NCBI GenBank assembly: GCA_902524535.1
Contig: CABZDR010000002.1
Span: forward strand, 62,001-126,000
DNA from: an uncultured Pelagibacteraceae bacterium
Lineage (GTDB): Bacteria; Pseudomonadota; Alphaproteobacteria; Pelagibacterales; Pelagibacteraceae
DNA: 64,000 nt
Direction: 5' to 3'
Below the pieces are notes generated by a model. The model did no database searches, was not told the origin of the DNA, and saw only the letters and a program-made list of their open reading frames with translations. Below, in pieces: positions 52,448-61,149 of the stretch. The position numbers and the translations under genes were made by a program. Each line of letters opens with the position of its first letter. Within the stretch, counting starts at the first letter, position 1.

Positions 52448-54059
52448 TATTTTCTCTTAAAATATATTTTGATGTTACTATAATAAATAAACTAGCAATT
52501 AAAATTAAAAATAAGGAAGGTACTGCTGCAGCTTCTAATAAATCTTCAGATGCAGAGATATATGCGGTGGTAGCAAAGGTTTCAAAATTAAAAGGTCTTA
52601 AAATAAGAGTTATTGGTAATTCCCTAATTATTTCTAAAGAGATAAGTATGATAATAAACAAAAGGGAATTTCTTAAAAAAGGTATGTGAATATTTGTAAA
52701 AGTTTTTCTTTTAGAATAGCCAAGTAAGTAAGCACTCTCATCGACAGAAATATTCATCTTTTCATATCCTGATTTTATTCCATTAAAAGCTAATGAATAA
52801 AATCTGATAAAGTAAACTAAAACTAATCCAAACACAGATCCTATAAATATTTTTTTGATTGAAGAAAATCCAAATGATTTAATTATACTATCATCGAACC
52901 AAGCTATAAAAGTAATGAAAGCAATTGCTAAAATCACTCCAGGTATAGCATAGCCTGAAATTGATAATGTAGATAAAAAATTGAGAGTTTTATTATTTGA
53001 AACTCTATTGCCATAATTTGATATTAAAGAAAATATTATTAAAACTAAACTAGATAATAAAACTAAGTACAAAGTATTCAAAACTAAATTAGTTATTTCT
53101 AAATCAAACAAATTTTCAGGAAATTTTATTGTCCAGTAAAGCATTTGACTTAGTGGAAATAAAAAACTCACAAAAAAAATAAAAAAACAAAAGATAAAAG
53201 CTAAATAAGCATTAATTCCAAAGAGTTTTATTTTTACTTTTTGTTTAAATCCACCTTTCGAATTAAAATGATATTTAGCTCGTCTTCTAGATAGATTTTC
53301 TAAAATAAATAATGAAAATATAAATAATAATAAAAAAAAAGATATACGATTAGCAAAAGCTAAATCATCAAAATAAATCCAAGAGTTATAAATACCTGTA
53401 GTCAAAGTATTTATTGAAAAAAAGTCAACTGCACCGAACTCTGCTAAAGTTTCCATTGCTACCAAAGATAAACCCGCAACTATAGCCGGTCTTGCTGCAG
53501 GCAATATTACTTTAAAAAAGGATTTAAATCTTGAAAAGCCTAAATTTTTTCCAAGATCAATAAGATTTTGCGACTGATATAAAAATGATGCCCTAGCAAG
53601 TATATACACATATGCATATAAAGAGAAAGATATTGATAATATCGCTCCAAACATACCATCAAATTTAGGAATATTTTTATTATAATTTGCCTCGCCAAAT
53701 AAGTTTTTTAAAATTGTAAATGCAGTTCCATAATTTTCAAAAAAGGCAGTTAAAGAGTATGCATAAATGTAGGGTGGGACTGCAAAAGATAATATCAATG
53801 CCCATTTAAAAAAATTACTTCCTGGAAATTCATAGAAAGATACCAGGTAAGCAGTGCCAGTACCAATCATGAAGGTAAGTAATAAAACTGATAACAAAAG
53901 AGTAAGTGAATTAAAAATATACTCAATTAAAAAAGTATTTTTTAATATTTCATAATAATTAGATGTAGCTTCAAAAAAACTTGCAAATACAGTTATCACT
54001 GGAATTAGCACAATTAAAGAAATTAAAAAAGATGAAACAAACCAACTATTGAATTTCAT
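52440..54059 (-). CDS. fbpB: Fe(3+) ABC transporter permease (FbpB, fused)
   Basis: A 539-aa double permease with two BPD-type membrane domains (about 12 TM): the first around 50-260, the second around 330-535, each with an EAA-like loop (LIDLGKNLGFSRFKSFFKVILP and DESAYLLGYSKRKTF). The ATG at 54059 is chosen because an upstream ATG (54104) lies in the second hairpin arm region and lacks a ribosome site. Moves ferric iron across the inner membrane with FbpA and FbpC. Confidence 0.92.
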   Translation of the reverse strand: MKFNSWFVSSFLISLIVLIPVITVFASFFEATSNYYEILKNTFLIEYIFNSLTLLLSVLLLTFMIGTGTAYLVSFYEFPGSNFFKWALILSFAVPPYIYAYSLTAFFENYGTAFTILKNLFGEANYNKNIPKFDGMFGAILSISFSLYAYVYILARASFLYQSQNLIDLGKNLGFSRFKSFFKVILPAARPAIVAGLSLVAMETLAEFGAVDFFSINTLTTGIYNSWIYFDDLAFANRISFFLLLFIFSLFILENLSRRRAKYHFNSKGGFKQKVKIKLFGINAYLAFIFCFFIFFVSFLFPLSQMLYWTIKFPENLFDLEITNLVLNTLYLVLLSSLVLIIFSLISNYGNRVSNNKTLNFLSTLSISGYAIPGVILAIAFITFIAWFDDSIIKSFGFSSIKKIFIGSVFGLVLVYFIRFYSLAFNGIKSGYEKMNISVDESAYLLGYSKRKTFTNIHIPFLRNSLLFIIILISLEIIRELPITLILRPFNFETFATTAYISASEDLLEAAAVPSLFLILIASLFIIVTSKYILRENNE

Positions 54060-54079
54060 ATTATAATCCGCCTTATGAA

Positions 54080-54129
54080 CATGAAAAAAGTAAAGTGTCC
54101 ACAATTAACTTTCACTAATAGTGGACACT
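54080..54129 (-). terminator. Hairpin between FbpA-side genes and fbpB
   Basis: AGTGTCCAC (54094-54102) and GTGGACACT (54121-54129) form a 9-bp perfect stem with an 18-nt loop. On the minus strand a T-rich run (TTTACTTTTTT) follows. It resembles an intrinsic terminator that partly stops transcription after the binding-protein gene, as seen also at 11809-11838. Confidence 0.65.
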
Positions 54130-54140
54130 ATTTAAGAAAA

Positions 54141-54320
54141 TCAAAAATTAAATACTTTTAGGATATGCGGAACCTCCTCAGTCTTAATTTCTGTTATTTT
54201 TCTTTTATTTATCCTTTCATTGATTTTTTTACACTCAATTAAACATGGGGAACATGCAACCGAAGATTTATTAAAATCAACTTCAGAAATAAATTTTTCT
54301 TTTTCTTTTTCTTTTGCCAT
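54141..54320 (-). CDS. Small Cys-rich protein in iron operon
   Basis: A 59-aa ORF from ATG 54320, overlapping the last codons of the binding-protein gene (ends 54323) closely. The N-terminus is a run of Lys/Glu; the centre has ACSPCLIECKK, a C-x2-C-x3-C cluster. No signal peptide. I do not recognise it. The position between fbpA and fbpB and the cysteines suggest a metal-related role, by inference. Confidence 0.5.
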   Translation of the reverse strand: MAKEKEKEKFISEVDFNKSSVACSPCLIECKKINERINKRKITEIKTEEVPHILKVFNF

Positions 54321-54322
54321 AC

Positions 54323-55351
54323 TTAATTCCAACCAGCGGCTGTCATAACCTCTACTGCGGCAGCTTGATTTTTTCCATAAGAATCTAGTTTAGTCTTCAT
54401 GTCTTGTTTGAAATCTAATCCTAAGTTATTAACAACTAGTGGACTTGGTGAAACACCATCAATCATTGGAAACTCAAAAGTATTATTTGTAAAATGCTCC
54501 TGAGACTGCGGAGTTAATAAAAACTCTACAAGTTTGACAGCGTTAGTTTTATTTGGTGCACCTTTTACTAAGGCTGCACAACTAACATTCATATGTGTTC
54601 CTCTGTCATTTTGATTAGGGAAAAAAGCTTTAACTTTTTTAGCTGCTTCTTGTTGTTCTGCACCTTTTTTTCCAGATAACATCAGAGCTAAATAGTATGT
54701 GTTAGCCACTGCAATATCTGCTTCACCAGCAGCCACTGCTATTATTTGAGCTCTGTCATTACCGGTTGGTGCTCTTGCCATGTTAGCGACAACTCCTTCG
54801 GCCCATGCAGCTGTTGCAGCTTTTCCATTGTTTTTTATCAATGATGCTACAAGAGATTTGTTGTAAATATTGCTAGATTTTCTAATTACTAATCTACCTT
54901 TCCATTTAGGATCAGCTAGACCTTCATAAGTCATTCCAGATAATTCAGCGCCAGTTACTCTTTCAGGTGAATAATAAATTATTCTTGCTCTTTTTGCGAT
55001 TCCAACCCACTTGCTTGTTCTAAAAGTTTTTGGAACAGCTGCTTTAATAGCAGGGGATGTTAAACCACCTTGAAGTGTGCCTTTCGCATCCATAGCACCA
55101 CACCTTCCAGCATCTGCTGTGATATATAGGTCGGCTGAAGTATCTGCGCCCTCGCTAATTATTCTTTTTTCTAAGGCACCAGATTTGCCATTAATTAAAT
55201 TTACTTTTATGCCAGTTAAATTTGTAAAATTGGAATAAAGTTCTGAGTCTGCTTTGTAATGTCTTGCATTAAAAACATTAACTTCATTTGCGATAGAAAA
55301 AGTTGATACAAATAAAGATGTGATTATTGCAAAAATCGTTACTTTTTTCAT
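54323..55351 (-). CDS. fbpA: Fe(3+) ABC transporter binding protein
   Basis: A 342-aa periplasmic ferric-binding protein. ATG 55351 is chosen because GGAGAAC precedes it and MKKVTIFAIITSLFVSTFSIA is the signal peptide. The mature start EVNVFNARHYKAD is typical of FutA/FbpA-like proteins, with a Tyr pair region later (ANTYYLALM). It is preceded by a Fur-like box and begins the operon fbpA-small ORF-fbpB-fbpC. Confidence 0.92.
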   Translation of the reverse strand: MKKVTIFAIITSLFVSTFSIANEVNVFNARHYKADSELYSNFTNLTGIKVNLINGKSGALEKRIISEGADTSADLYITADAGRCGAMDAKGTLQGGLTSPAIKAAVPKTFRTSKWVGIAKRARIIYYSPERVTGAELSGMTYEGLADPKWKGRLVIRKSSNIYNKSLVASLIKNNGKAATAAWAEGVVANMARAPTGNDRAQIIAVAAGEADIAVANTYYLALMLSGKKGAEQQEAAKKVKAFFPNQNDRGTHMNVSCAALVKGAPNKTNAVKLVEFLLTPQSQEHFTNNTFEFPMIDGVSPSPLVVNNLGLDFKQDMKTKLDSYGKNQAAAVEVMTAAGWN

Positions 55352-55403
55352 TCGTTCTCCATTTCTCCGCATTATTTAGTTGAAAATGATAACTATTCGC
55401 AAT

Positions 55404-55422
55404 GATAATGATAATCAATCGC
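55404..55422. promoter_or_regulatory. Fur-like box upstream of fbpA
   Basis: GATAATGATAATCAATCGC matches the Fur consensus (GATAATGATAATCATTATC) at 16 of 19 positions, with the first 14 identical. It lies about 50 nt upstream of the fbpA start. In Alphaproteobacteria iron control may be by Fur, Irr or RirA, so the protein that binds it is not certain. Confidence 0.65.
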
Positions 55423-55473
55423 AACAATGTCGCACACGGATAGTCTTAAAGAGAATTATCTAAAAATGCCGTA

Positions 55474-56364
55474 TTAAGCTTCCCAGTCGCCAATTTTACT
55501 GAATAAAAAATTTCTAAATGCTTGAACTCTAGCGGTATTTTTTAAGGATTGAGGATACACAAAATGGGCTTCTGTAATTGGACCTTCAGATTTTGGTAAT
55601 ACCTTTATAACTTTGTTTGAGTCACTTACCAAATATTCAGGTAATGCTGCTAAACCAACTCCAGACTCAACAGCTAAGAGTAAACCCATAACACTGTTAA
55701 CTTTCATTATAGTTTTTCTTTTTTTGCCATCGTGCATACCAAGTTTTAAAGCCCAATCTGGATTATAAACTGGAGATGGTGCTCCTTTACCAAATGAGAT
55801 AAACTTATGCTTGTTCAAATCTCCTATAGTTTTAGGCATTCCATTTTTTTCAAGGTATTTATTTGAACCATAAATATAGTATTTAATATCAACTAATTTT
55901 TTTTGAATGTAATTAAGCTGTTTAGGTCTTCTCATAAAAATACCTATATCTGCTTGTCTTGTGCTCAAATCTAATTCTTTATCATCAAATACAAGTTCGA
56001 TCTCTATTTCTGGATGAAGTCTCATAAATTCTTGTATTCTAGGAGTTAACCAATGTGTACCAAAACTTCTAACAGTGGTGATAGTTAATTTACCAGTAGG
56101 TTTATTTTTTTGATCACCTAATGAAGTTTCTACCTCTTTTAACTTGCTAATTACCTCATGTGCAGTTTTGAAAACATACTCACCATTTTCAGTAAGTGTT
56201 AATCCCCTTGCGTGCCTTTCAAATAATTGAACTTTCAAATCTTGTTCAAGGGATTGTATTTGTCTGCTTATAGCTGACTGACTTAGATTTAAATTGACAG
56301 TTGCACTAGTAAAACTACCAGCTTCTGCAACAGCATGAAAGATTTTTAATTTATCCCAATCCAT
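55474..56364 (-). CDS. LysR family transcriptional regulator
   Basis: A 296-aa LysR regulator. The N-terminal helix-turn-helix reads LKIFHAVAEAGSFTSATVNLNLSQSAISRQIQSLE (residues about 6-40), followed by a substrate-binding domain. Its start overlaps the acuI-like gene stop by one base, so it is co-transcribed with folE and acuI instead of divergent from a target, which is less usual for LysR. Confidence 0.93.
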   Translation of the reverse strand: MDWDKLKIFHAVAEAGSFTSATVNLNLSQSAISRQIQSLEQDLKVQLFERHARGLTLTENGEYVFKTAHEVISKLKEVETSLGDQKNKPTGKLTITTVRSFGTHWLTPRIQEFMRLHPEIEIELVFDDKELDLSTRQADIGIFMRRPKQLNYIQKKLVDIKYYIYGSNKYLEKNGMPKTIGDLNKHKFISFGKGAPSPVYNPDWALKLGMHDGKKRKTIMKVNSVMGLLLAVESGVGLAALPEYLVSDSNKVIKVLPKSEGPITEAHFVYPQSLKNTARVQAFRNFLFSKIGDWEA

Positions 56365-57365
56365 TATTTGTTTAAATCAATTAAAACCCTTCCAGTGATC
56401 TCACCTTTAAGTATTTTAGGATAAGTTTCAATCAATTCCTCTAAACTTATTGTTTGAATAGACTTTTCTAATAAATCAAAATCAATTAAATTAGCTGCTT
56501 CTCCCCAAATAAATTCTCTTCTTTTAATACTGCAGTTTGCAGAGTCCATGCCCCAAAGTTTTATACCTCTTAACATAAACGGAATAACATTGGTGTTAAG
56601 TTCATTTGTACTTGCATTACCACAAACTGCTATAATACCTGTTGGATTTGTTTGCACTATTGCGTTGGCTAAAATTTTTCCACCAACAGTATCAACGACC
56701 CCATCCCATAAGCCTTTATCAATTAATTTTGGATCTTTATCAAATTCAGCCCGATTTATAACGTTTTTTGCACCAAGTGATTTCAAATACTCTGTTTTTG
56801 AATCTTTTCCAGAAACAGCTGTAACCTCATAACCCATTTTATTTAAAATCATCACAGCAACACTTCCTACACCGCCTGTTGCTCCTGTGACTAAAACATT
56901 TTTTACTTTTTCACCAAGTAACAACTCTTCTCTTGCTTTTATAGCGAATGCTGCCATTAAAGATGTGAAACCTGCAGTACCTAAAGTCATAGCTTGTTTA
57001 CTTGTTAAGTTTTTTGGTTTTTTTACTAAGAAATCTCCATTGACTTTTGCAATTTGTGAGTATCCACCATAAAATATTTCTCCAACCCTAAATCCTGTCA
57101 AAATTATCTCATCACCTTCCTTAAATTTTGAATTTTGACTTTCAATTACAGTTCCTGAGAAATCGATACCAGGGATGTGGGGAAACTCTTTTACTAACCG
57201 CCCACCATTTTTTAAAATCATGCCATCTTTAAAATTTAAGTCTGAAAAATCTACTTTGACTGTAACATCCCCATGTTTTAAGAAATTTTTATCGATAGAT
57301 TTTACTTCTCTTATAAATTCTTCACCTTTTTGATCTAAAACTAATGCTTTAAATTGATCTGACAC
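56364..57365 (-). CDS. acuI: Acrylyl-CoA reductase-like (AcuI/YhdH)
   Basis: A 333-aa NADPH-dependent medium-chain reductase of the YhdH/AcuI group. NFKDGMILKNGGRL, PGIDFSGTV, GTAGFTSLMAA and the nucleotide motif VTGATGGVGSVAVMILNKMGYEVTAVSGK are diagnostic. AcuI converts acrylyl-CoA to propionyl-CoA in DMSP breakdown, with the product entering the methylcitrate cycle (prpDBC is at 38-41.7 kb). Zinc-binding residues of classic MDRs are absent, as in this group. Confidence 0.87.
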   Translation of the reverse strand: MSDQFKALVLDQKGEEFIREVKSIDKNFLKHGDVTVKVDFSDLNFKDGMILKNGGRLVKEFPHIPGIDFSGTVIESQNSKFKEGDEIILTGFRVGEIFYGGYSQIAKVNGDFLVKKPKNLTSKQAMTLGTAGFTSLMAAFAIKAREELLLGEKVKNVLVTGATGGVGSVAVMILNKMGYEVTAVSGKDSKTEYLKSLGAKNVINRAEFDKDPKLIDKGLWDGVVDTVGGKILANAIVQTNPTGIIAVCGNASTNELNTNVIPFMLRGIKLWGMDSANCSIKRREFIWGEAANLIDFDLLEKSIQTISLEELIETYPKILKGEITGRVLIDLNK

Positions 57366-57366
57366 T

Positions 57367-57981
57367 TTACTCTTTTGATATACTTATAAATCTTAGATAT
57401 CTATTTTGATAACTTAGATCATCTTTAAATTGACCTAAATAATAATTTGTAACAGTTGTAGCTTGCTCTTTTTTAATACCTCTCATGGTCATACATTGAT
57501 GAGTTGAATCTATTGTAACAGCTACTCCCTTGGCATCTAAAGATTGCATAAGGGTATTCGCAATTTGCATAGTAAGTCTCTCTTGTGTTTGAAGTCTTTT
57601 AGAGAATACTTCAACAACTCTAGCCAATTTACTTAAGCCAACTACTCTATTTTTAGGAATGTATGCAACATGTGCTTTTCCTATGATGGGTGCCATATGG
57701 TGTTCACAATGACTTTGTACGGAAATATTTTTTTGGACAACCATATCATCATAACCATCAACATCTCCAAATGTTTTATCTAAAATTTGATTAGGATCCT
57801 CATTGTATCCTTTAAAATACTCCTTAAAGGCTTTAACTACTCTTTTTGGAGTTTCCAATAAGCCCTCTCTATTTGGATCTTCACCCATCCAAGCTAAGAT
57901 TGTTTTAAAAGCGTCCTCAGCTTCTTTATCTGAGATTTTATTTTTTTGTTTATTGATATCTGTATCTTTAACAAGTTTCAT
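57367..57981 (-). CDS. folE: GTP cyclohydrolase I
   Basis: First enzyme of tetrahydrofolate synthesis, 204 aa. SVQSHCEHHMAPIIGKAHVAYIP carries the Cys and His zinc ligands; THQCMTMRGI carries the second conserved Cys. It is the first gene of the folE-acuI-lysR run and is divergent from hisI. Confidence 0.96.
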   Translation of the reverse strand: MKLVKDTDINKQKNKISDKEAEDAFKTILAWMGEDPNREGLLETPKRVVKAFKEYFKGYNEDPNQILDKTFGDVDGYDDMVVQKNISVQSHCEHHMAPIIGKAHVAYIPKNRVVGLSKLARVVEVFSKRLQTQERLTMQIANTLMQSLDAKGVAVTIDSTHQCMTMRGIKKEQATTVTNYYLGQFKDDLSYQNRYLRFISISKE

Positions 57982-58057
57982 GCAGAGTTTTATACCTATA
58001 TTTTGTTAATTTTAAAATATTTAAAATACAGCTATATGTGCTACATAATAACTGTAT

Positions 58058-58525
58058 ATGTTCAAAAAAAGAGAAAATGTAGTCGAAATCGAAGAAGGCA
58101 ATCTTCTATCTCCAAAATTTGATAATGATGGACTTATTCCAGTTATTACAATGTGTGCAAAAACAAAAGAGATTTTAATGCACGGCTATATGAATGTTGA
58201 GGCGCTAAAAAAAACAATTGAAACAAAAGAGGCTCATTATTTTAGTCGATCAAGAAATGTTATTTGGCATAAAGGAAAAACAAGTGGTTTTACTCAAAAA
58301 GTAAATGAAATAAGAATTGACGATGATCAAGATTCTATATGGTTAACTGTAGATATTGGTGATGGTGCAAGTTGTCATGTCGGTTATAGATCATGTTTTT
58401 ATAGATCAATTCCCTTAGGACCAATCGATAATGGACGTAAAGTTGAAATGAAATTTTTAGAAAAAGAAAAAAAATTTGATCCAGAAAAAGTTTATAAAGG
58501 TCAACCAAATCCTACTAAGATATAA
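58058..58525 (+). CDS. hisI: Phosphoribosyl-AMP cyclohydrolase
   Basis: Third step of histidine synthesis, 155 aa. MHGYMN, FSRSRNVIWHKGKTSG and the metal motif DIGDGASCHVGYRSCFYR are clear. The C-terminal HisE domain of fused HisIE proteins is absent. It is not beside other his genes. Confidence 0.94.
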   Translation: MFKKRENVVEIEEGNLLSPKFDNDGLIPVITMCAKTKEILMHGYMNVEALKKTIETKEAHYFSRSRNVIWHKGKTSGFTQKVNEIRIDDDQDSIWLTVDIGDGASCHVGYRSCFYRSIPLGPIDNGRKVEMKFLEKEKKFDPEKVYKGQPNPTKI

Positions 58526-58530
58526 GACTT

Positions 58531-59139
58531 ATGAAAGTGTTAAGCCCTTTTGGCCCTAAGATTGCTATAGTCAAAATTCCAAAAAAAATTATAAGTAATA
58601 TCAATTTAGAAGTAGATAAAATTATAGGTGATAAAAAGAGATTAAAAAAAAGTGATTACTCAAAAAAATTGGTTGGTCAAGTGATGCAAGAAATAAAATT
58701 AGATAATAAATTTATCAAAAAGAATCTTTTAAAATTTGTTAAAGATAATATCAAGAAATATATAAAGCAAAGTTCTAAAAGAAATGTAAAAAAGATAAGT
58801 CTTAAAAGTCTTTGGGTAGTTAGACAATTTAAAAATGAGTATAATCCAATTCATTTTCATAGTGGTAATATTTCAGGTGTCGGTTATTTAAAAATACCCA
58901 AAAATATTACCAAAAGTAAAAAAAGACTTAAAACAAATGGAACTATAGATTTTATCCATGGCTCAAAATCATTTTTAAGTGATAGTTTATTTAATCATAA
59001 TCCAAAAGTTGGTGATATGATTTTATTTCCAAACAATTTAATGCATACCGCTTACCCTTTTAAAAGAGAGGGAGAGCGAAGATCTTTTTCTTTTAATGTG
59101 GAGATTGATAAAAAAACATTTGATATTTTTAATGGATAA
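58531..59139 (+). CDS. 2OG-Fe(II) oxygenase-like protein
   Basis: A 202-aa protein resembling the small putative 2-oxoglutarate/Fe(II) oxygenase family (TIGR02466 type). The probable iron-binding part is NPIHFHSGNISGVGYLKIP at about 109-127, and the second His is in FPNNLMHTAYPF. The C-terminal ERRSFSFNVEI supplies an Arg for 2-oxoglutarate. An H.H instead of H.D pair is usual here. Its end overlaps the DUF2237 gene start by 8 nt. Confidence 0.72.
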   Translation: MKVLSPFGPKIAIVKIPKKIISNINLEVDKIIGDKKRLKKSDYSKKLVGQVMQEIKLDNKFIKKNLLKFVKDNIKKYIKQSSKRNVKKISLKSLWVVRQFKNEYNPIHFHSGNISGVGYLKIPKNITKSKKRLKTNGTIDFIHGSKSFLSDSLFNHNPKVGDMILFPNNLMHTAYPFKREGERRSFSFNVEIDKKTFDIFNG

Positions 59140-59506
59140 AATTCAAAAAAACGTTTTAGGTGAGGATTTAGAGCTATGTTCTAATAACCCTTTAACCGGC
59201 TGGTATAGAGATGGATGTTGCAATACCGATGAAAATGATCATGGTTTACACACCGTTTGTGCAAAAGTAACTACAGAATTTTTAGAATGGTGTAAAGATG
59301 CTGGTAATGATTTAATTACACCTCACCCTGAATTTGGTTTTCCAGGACTTAAAGATGGTGATGGTTGGTGTGTTTGTGCAACTTGGTACGCAAGAGCTGT
59401 AGAAGCTGGAAAAGGTTGTCCTATTTATTTAAAAAGTACTCATGAAAATACTTTAAAGTTGCTTCCAATTGAAACATTAAAAAAATTTGCAATAGATTTG
59501 TCTTAA
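59132..59506 (+). CDS. DUF2237 protein
   Basis: A 124-aa protein. ATG 59132 is chosen because it overlaps the preceding stop (ATGGATAA) and the family begins just after (NVLGEDLELCSNNPLTGWYRDG). CCNTDENDHGLHTVCA and GDGWCVCATWYARA complete the DUF2237 pattern. It is rich in Cys/His and of unknown function. Confidence 0.88.
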   Translation: MDKIQKNVLGEDLELCSNNPLTGWYRDGCCNTDENDHGLHTVCAKVTTEFLEWCKDAGNDLITPHPEFGFPGLKDGDGWCVCATWYARAVEAGKGCPIYLKSTHENTLKLLPIETLKKFAIDLS

Positions 59507-61126
59507 TTACATGTTCCCATATCTTGGTCCACCTCCACCTTCAGGAGTAACCCAAGTAATGTTTTGTGATGGTTCTTTAATATCACAAGTTTTACAGTGA
59601 ATACAATTTTGAGAATTAATTACAAATTTATTAATATTATTTTCTCTTTGAACCTCATAAACACCTGCAGGACAATATCTCTGGGCAGGCTCATCATATT
59701 CTTCCAAAGTATAACTAATGGGTAAATTTGGATCCTTTAACTTTAAGTGAATTGGTTGATTATCGGCATGATTAGTCCCTGTCAAATAGACAGAGCTTGT
59801 TTTATCAAAAGTAAGAACATTATCTGGTTTAGGATAATCAATTTTGGGCATCTCTTTAGCTGATTTTAATGTCTGATGATCTGCATGTTTATGTTTTAAT
59901 GTGAATGGAAGTTTGCCTCTAAACAGAATTTGGTCAATTCCTGTAAAAATAATCCCCAATATTAAACCCCAGCTAAAACTAGGTTTTACATTTCTAGCTT
60001 TATATAACTCATCATATAACCAACTTTGTTTGAACTTTTCCTCAAAGTTAGATAAATCCTTATCATTTTTAATGTGTTCATTAATTGCTTCAGCAGCTAT
60101 CATTCCACTTTTCATAGCAGTATGAGAACCTTTTATTTTTGGCATGTTTAATGTTCCAGCATCACATCCAATAAGTAATGCACCAGGCATAAACATTTTT
60201 GGTAAACTTTGGAAACCACCTTCAATCAATGCTCTTGCGCCATAGGAAATTCTTTTTCCTCCCTCTATCATTTTTTTTATAGCTGGATGGGTTTTAAATC
60301 TCTGAAACTCATCGAATGGGGATAAATGGGGATTTTTATAATCTAATCCAATTACATATCCTAAAAAAATTTGTTTATTTTCAGCATGATAGATAAAACT
60401 TCCACCGTAAGTGCTGTTATCCAATGGCCAACCAGCACTATGTATAACCATTCCTTCATGATGATTTTTATCTTCTATTTCCCAAATTTCTTTAAAACCA
60501 ATTCCATACTGTTGAGGATCTTTTCCTTTATCAAGTTCAAACTTTTTAATTAATTGTTTTCCTAAATGTCCTCTGCATCCTTCAGCAAATACAGTAACCT
60601 TCCCTAACAATTCTATTCCAGGTTCAAAACTATCTTTTTTATTTCCGTCTTTGTCTACTCCCATGTCTTGAGTAGCTACACCTTTAACTGAACCATCTTC
60701 ATCATATAAAATTTCACTAGCTGGAAAACCTGGAAAAATTTCGACACCTAAACTTTCCGCTTGTTCTGCTAACCATCTACACAAATTAGCAAGACTAATT
60801 ATATAATTTTTATGGTTTTGTTGAACAGACGGCAATAACCACGTTGGCCAACTTAATGATTTTGTTTTACTTAAAAATAAAAATTTTTCTTTAGTGACTT
60901 TAGTTTTAATTGGCGCATTTAATTCTTTCCAGTTTGGAAACAATTCATCTAGAGCTCTAGTTTCAAAAACATTTCCACTTAATATATGAGCACCAATCTC
61001 CGAAGCCTTTTCTAGAATACAAACATTTAAACCTGGGTTTAGTTGTTTTAATTTAATTGCAGTTGCTAATCCAGATGGACCACCACCTACAATAACAACA
61101 TCATATTCCATTTTCTCTCTGGACAT
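59507..61126 (-). CDS. Electron transfer flavoprotein-ubiquinone oxidoreductase
   Basis: Passes electrons from ETF to ubiquinone. It is 539 aa. The FAD motif VVGGGPSGLATA is near residue 12. Near the C-terminus RYCPAGVYEV and NCIHCKTCDIKEPSQNITW provide the four Cys of the [4Fe-4S] cluster. It is a monotopic inner membrane protein by family. It lies 23 nt downstream of etfA, completing the chain dehydrogenase-EtfBA-ETF-QO. Confidence 0.96.
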   Translation of the reverse strand: MSREKMEYDVVIVGGGPSGLATAIKLKQLNPGLNVCILEKASEIGAHILSGNVFETRALDELFPNWKELNAPIKTKVTKEKFLFLSKTKSLSWPTWLLPSVQQNHKNYIISLANLCRWLAEQAESLGVEIFPGFPASEILYDEDGSVKGVATQDMGVDKDGNKKDSFEPGIELLGKVTVFAEGCRGHLGKQLIKKFELDKGKDPQQYGIGFKEIWEIEDKNHHEGMVIHSAGWPLDNSTYGGSFIYHAENKQIFLGYVIGLDYKNPHLSPFDEFQRFKTHPAIKKMIEGGKRISYGARALIEGGFQSLPKMFMPGALLIGCDAGTLNMPKIKGSHTAMKSGMIAAEAINEHIKNDKDLSNFEEKFKQSWLYDELYKARNVKPSFSWGLILGIIFTGIDQILFRGKLPFTLKHKHADHQTLKSAKEMPKIDYPKPDNVLTFDKTSSVYLTGTNHADNQPIHLKLKDPNLPISYTLEEYDEPAQRYCPAGVYEVQRENNINKFVINSQNCIHCKTCDIKEPSQNITWVTPEGGGGPRYGNM

Positions 61127-61149
61127 AGGTTAATTTTTTACAGATTATA

